Shown piece by piece: positions 7,091 through 8,349 of a stretch of 8,349 nt of DNA. The DNA is taken from assembly GCA_030740135.1 (NCBI GenBank), contig JASLXW010000076.1, positions 3,329 to 11,677 on the forward strand. Direction: 5' to 3'. The DNA comes from Nitrospinota bacterium. Lineage in GTDB: Bacteria; UBA8248; JACPRG01. Every line of letters begins with the position of its first letter. Within the stretch, counting starts at the first letter, position 1. The notes under the pieces are model-generated. The model saw nothing but the letters and a program-made list of their open reading frames with translations, was not told where the DNA came from and did no database searches. The position numbers were made by a program, and so were the translations under genes.

Positions 7091-8083
7091 TTAGACGGGA
7101 ATCGCCGCTTTCAAACTGCCGCCATCTTGCCCGCAACATTCACCCGCCGGGGCCGGTGTCATCCCCAGCAGATACCGATTCGCACACTGAGAACAAAGAC
7201 CCTCCGAGGGTCTCCAATCCGGGAACTCCGCCTTCACCCTCCGAGTCAGATCCTCTGATGGATCAGCCCAGTCAAAAGTCGGGAAGCGGCACAGCGGGCA
7301 GGGTCCGCCGGCGCGCAAATCAACGTCGGCGCCCTCCCCTCCGCCGGAAACCGATACGGCCAACACCTCGCACAGATGCTCAGTGCTCAGGACCATTTGT
7401 CTCAGATCGGCGTCCTCCCGCCTCGGACCGGACCAAAGGGTCTCGAAAATCCGCCGCGTCCTTTCCTGTCCCAGGGTTCGAAACAGGGCGCCAAATTCAG
7501 CGGCCCGTTGGTCCCGGACGCCCTCCGGGAGCCGGTCGATCCTCTCCAGCCTTCCATCCACCGACAGGTCCCACAGGGTGCGGTACCGGTCCCGGAGAAG
7601 GTCTTCCGAAACCGGAGAGCCATCCGAGAGTGGACGGGTCTCATCGTGGCCGAAGGCGGGATCGAGCAGGTCTTGAACGTGAATCCGCTCATGGCGGATG
7701 AGGTAGGCCAGCCGGCCTTCGTCGAGAAGGCTGAGGGGGTGAATCCGAAAGGACAAACACGTTTTCTCGGCGTTCAGGCGCGCACCTTCCTCTTCCACAC
7801 GGAAGGCCCTTGAGAAATGGCACGGTAGCGGGAGCTCACCCGGAAACCCTTCCAACTCACAGAAGAGGCGCTCGAATCGATCTTTGTATCCGAGAAGGCC
7901 GAAGAATCTCCGGTAAAGGGCATTGAACGGGGCAGCGCGCTTATTCGGGGGGTGCTTTTCGTAAATCCGGTCCGCCGCGCTCCTGAAGGCGGCCGGCGCC
8001 TCGGACTTTCCTGAGCGGGTGCGCTCTTTCAGGTCCGCATCGACGACTTCTTCACATAGGCTGCTGTCGAATGACAGTTGCAT
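7091..8083 (-). CDS. Uncharacterised 330-aa protein with HExxH motif and C-terminal zinc-ribbon-like part
   Basis: First gene of the operon; family not recognised. Two metal-binding features are visible. One is LIRHERIHVQDLL, with H131-E132-x2-H135, the zincin HExxH pattern. It is followed about 40 residues later by YRTLWDLSVDGRLER, where Asp-176 or Glu-180 could be a third ligand. The other is C262-x2-C265 and C297-x2-C300, a zinc-ribbon-like arrangement 31 residues apart, with a C316-C317 pair near the end. There is no signal peptide or membrane segment, so it is probably cytoplasmic. ATG at 8083 is preceded by a purine-rich site (GGGAGGAGGG, 10 nt away). Position 24 bp upstream of nxrA suggests a role in enzyme maturation. 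A Cys-rich accessory protein beside a Mo enzyme recalls FdhE, but FdhE has more CxxC motifs and no HExxH, so I do not assign it there. Protease activity is not shown. Confidence 0.85.
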   Translation of the reverse strand: MQLSFDSSLCEEVVDADLKERTRSGKSEAPAAFRSAADRIYEKHPPNKRAAPFNALYRRFFGLLGYKDRFERLFCELEGFPGELPLPCHFSRAFRVEEEGARLNAEKTCLSFRIHPLSLLDEGRLAYLIRHERIHVQDLLDPAFGHDETRPLSDGSPVSEDLLRDRYRTLWDLSVDGRLERIDRLPEGVRDQRAAEFGALFRTLGQERTRRIFETLWSGPRREDADLRQMVLSTEHLCEVLAVSVSGGGEGADVDLRAGGPCPLCRFPTFDWADPSEDLTRRVKAEFPDWRPSEGLCSQCANRYLLGMTPAPAGECCGQDGGSLKAAIPV

Positions 8084-8093
8084 ATTTCACGGA

Positions 8094-8103
8094 CCCTCCT
8101 CCC
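8094..8103 (-). promoter_or_regulatory. Ribosome binding site of the HExxH protein gene
   Basis: GGGAGGAGGG on the minus strand, 10 nt before ATG at 8083. The spacing is slightly long, but the match to the anti-SD sequence is strong and there is no better in-frame start nearby. Confidence 0.65.
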
Positions 8104-8163
8104 AATGGCCTTTGTGTCAACGAGCCGAAAATACAAGATTTACAGATGTGTATTTCCTGCTAT

Positions 8164-8175
8164 CTTTTCGAAAAG
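8164..8175. repeat. 12-bp perfect palindrome CTTTTCGAAAAG in the leader region
   Basis: Perfect self-complementary 12-mer centred at 8169.5, exactly 30 bp downstream (toward the genes) of the centre of the CRP-type operator. If that operator acts near -41.5, this palindrome would fall on the -10 region, where a repressor could act. It has no spacer, so it is a poor RNA hairpin or terminator. Regulator unknown. Confidence 0.35.
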
Positions 8176-8191
8176 GCGCCCACAAACACTA

Positions 8192-8207
8192 TGTGAAATA
8201 AATCACA
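8192..8207. promoter_or_regulatory. CRP/FNR-family operator, perfect TGTGA-N6-TCACA palindrome
   Basis: The sequence TGTGA-N6-TCACA matches the CRP-type consensus in both half-sites, and the six central bases are all A/T. It lies 109 bp upstream of the first gene of the operon, centred at 8199.5. Known regulators with this type of site include CRP and relatives that use a TGTGA half-site; FNR and Dnr usually prefer TTGAT. The perfect ten-base match in a promoter region makes a real operator likely. Which protein binds it, and whether it activates or represses, is inference. No convincing sigma-70 -10/-35 pair could be placed with confidence downstream. Confidence 0.72.
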
Positions 8208-8222
8208 AAGGGGCAATATGCA

Positions 8223-8232
8223 CCCCGCGGGG
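8223..8232. repeat. 10-bp perfect GC palindrome CCCCGCGGGG between the two operator-like sites
   Basis: Perfect self-complementary decamer between the CRP-like and FNR-like sites, centred at 8227.5. It has no loop and no T-run on either side, so it is not an intrinsic terminator. In GC-rich DNA such a decamer can arise by chance. Confidence 0.25.
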
Positions 8233-8242
8233 GCGCGGAACC

Positions 8243-8256
8243 ATGATCCAGATCAT
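8243..8256. promoter_or_regulatory. FNR/Dnr-like box ATGAT-N4-ATCAT
   Basis: A perfect 12-base core TGAT-N4-ATCA flanked by A and T, against the FNR/Dnr consensus TTGAT-N4-ATCAA; four of five bases match in each half. The central bases CCAG (CTGG on the minus strand) are also common in FNR-type sites. It is centred at 8249.5, 50 bp upstream of the CRP-type site. It could bind an FNR, Dnr or NnrR-type sensor of oxygen or nitric oxide, which would suit a nitrogen-oxide enzyme operon. It could also serve a divergent promoter. Confidence 0.5.
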
Positions 8257-8349
8257 TTATCGCGATGCCCTTCCCCCTAAAGTTGTACCACTTTTTGAGT
8301 TAGTCTCTTCTCCTCGATGTCCGAAATTTCAGGGTTGCCCAGAGGCAGT
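8243..8349 (+). CDS. Possible start of a divergent gene (35 codons, open at the edge)
   Basis: A plus-strand frame from ATG at 8243 is open to the window edge (MIQIIYRDALPPKVV..., with two Cys in RCPKFQGC). The ribosome site is weak (GGGGGCGCGG), and the ATG lies inside the FNR-like box. It competes with the minus-strand reading over the same bases, and at most one of them is likely real. Third positions are rich in A/T, unlike the operon. Confidence 0.15.
   Translation, partial: MIQIIYRDALPPKVVPLFELVSSPRCPKFQGCPEA
8277..8349 (-). CDS. Possible C-terminal end of an upstream gene (23 codons)
   Basis: One minus-strand frame enters from the right edge and stays open for 23 codons before TAG at 8279-8277, reading LPLGNPEISDIEEKRLTQKV and so on. 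The composition is plausible for a hydrophilic C-terminus, but the stretch is too short to recognise, and third positions are less GC-rich than in the operon. If real, the gap to the operon is about 190 bp, which fits a separate transcription unit. Confidence 0.22.
   Translation of the reverse strand, partial: LPLGNPEISDIEEKRLTQKVVQL
8279..8294. repeat. 16-bp near-perfect palindrome (7 of 8 pairs), AAAGT...ACTTT
   Basis: AAAGTTGTACCACTTT pairs with itself at seven of eight positions and contains the core GTAC. It is centred at 8286.5 in the outer part of the intergenic region. It may be an operator for another regulator or for a gene outside the window. It overlaps the possible end of an upstream frame at 8277. 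Confidence 0.3.

Noticed and set aside
8128..8156. Sigma-70 promoter in the AT-rich stretch before the first gene
   Set aside because: Candidates TGTAAA and TATTTT reach 4 of 6 matches to the -10 box but have no acceptable -35 box at 16-18 bp, so no start site is claimed.
8208..8232. Sigma-54-like promoter (GG-N10-GC on the minus strand, with TTGC)
   Set aside because: Only the GG and TTGC elements match and most of the -24 box does not. The start it predicts would sit on the CRP-type operator. Such a partial match is expected by chance.
8223..8232. Intrinsic terminator
   Set aside because: The GC palindrome has no loop and no following T-run in either direction.
1..8349. CRISPR array, tRNA, rRNA, insertion sequence or attachment site
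   Set aside because: No regularly spaced repeats, tRNA-like cloverleaf, transposase motif or terminal inverted repeats were seen; nearly all bases are accounted for by the operon.

Overview
The window holds most of a single minus-strand operon for a periplasm-facing, nitrite-oxidoreductase-type (NXR/NarGH-like) molybdoenzyme. Its promoter region lies at the right-hand edge and the operon runs off the left-hand edge. The DNA is GC-rich, with G/C-rich third codon positions. The catalytic and beta subunits resemble the NxrA/NxrB lineage of Nitrospira, Nitrospina, anammox bacteria and related Nar-like enzymes more than the cytoplasmic NarGH of Proteobacteria. High GC plus this lineage suggests a Nitrospirota-like, NC10-like or other uncultured bacterium. 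The sequence alone does not fix the phylum.

Layout in transcription order, right to left. Positions 8349-8084 are an intergenic region with a perfect CRP/FNR-family palindrome, an FNR/Dnr-like box centred exactly 50 bp further upstream, and several other palindromes. 8083-7091 encodes an unrecognised 330-aa protein with an HExxH motif and a C-terminal CxxC...CxxC zinc-ribbon-like part. 7066-3623 is NxrA (1147 aa, Tat signal, [4Fe-4S] motif, Mo-ligand Asp candidate). 3618-3322 is an unrecognised 98-aa protein placed between A and B. 3338-2067 is NxrB (423 aa, 15 cluster cysteines plus a Tyr at the sixteenth position). 2055-1261 is a TorD/NarJ-family chaperone starting with TTG. 1270-1 is a di-heme cytochrome c fused to an ethylbenzene-dehydrogenase-gamma/NxrC-type heme-b domain, cut by the window edge.

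The genes are packed with gaps of 4-24 bp or short overlaps, which implies one transcript. The inferred working model is as follows. The chaperone loads cofactor into NxrA. NxrA carries NxrB through the Tat pathway. Outside the cytoplasm, electrons pass between the Mo site, the Fe-S chain of A and B, a heme b and two c-type hemes. No NarI-like membrane anchor is visible. The enzyme may oxidise nitrite or reduce nitrate. FNR/CRP-type sites upstream would fit oxygen- or NO-responsive control. The least explained parts are the HExxH/zinc-ribbon protein, the 98-aa protein and the palindrome-rich promoter.
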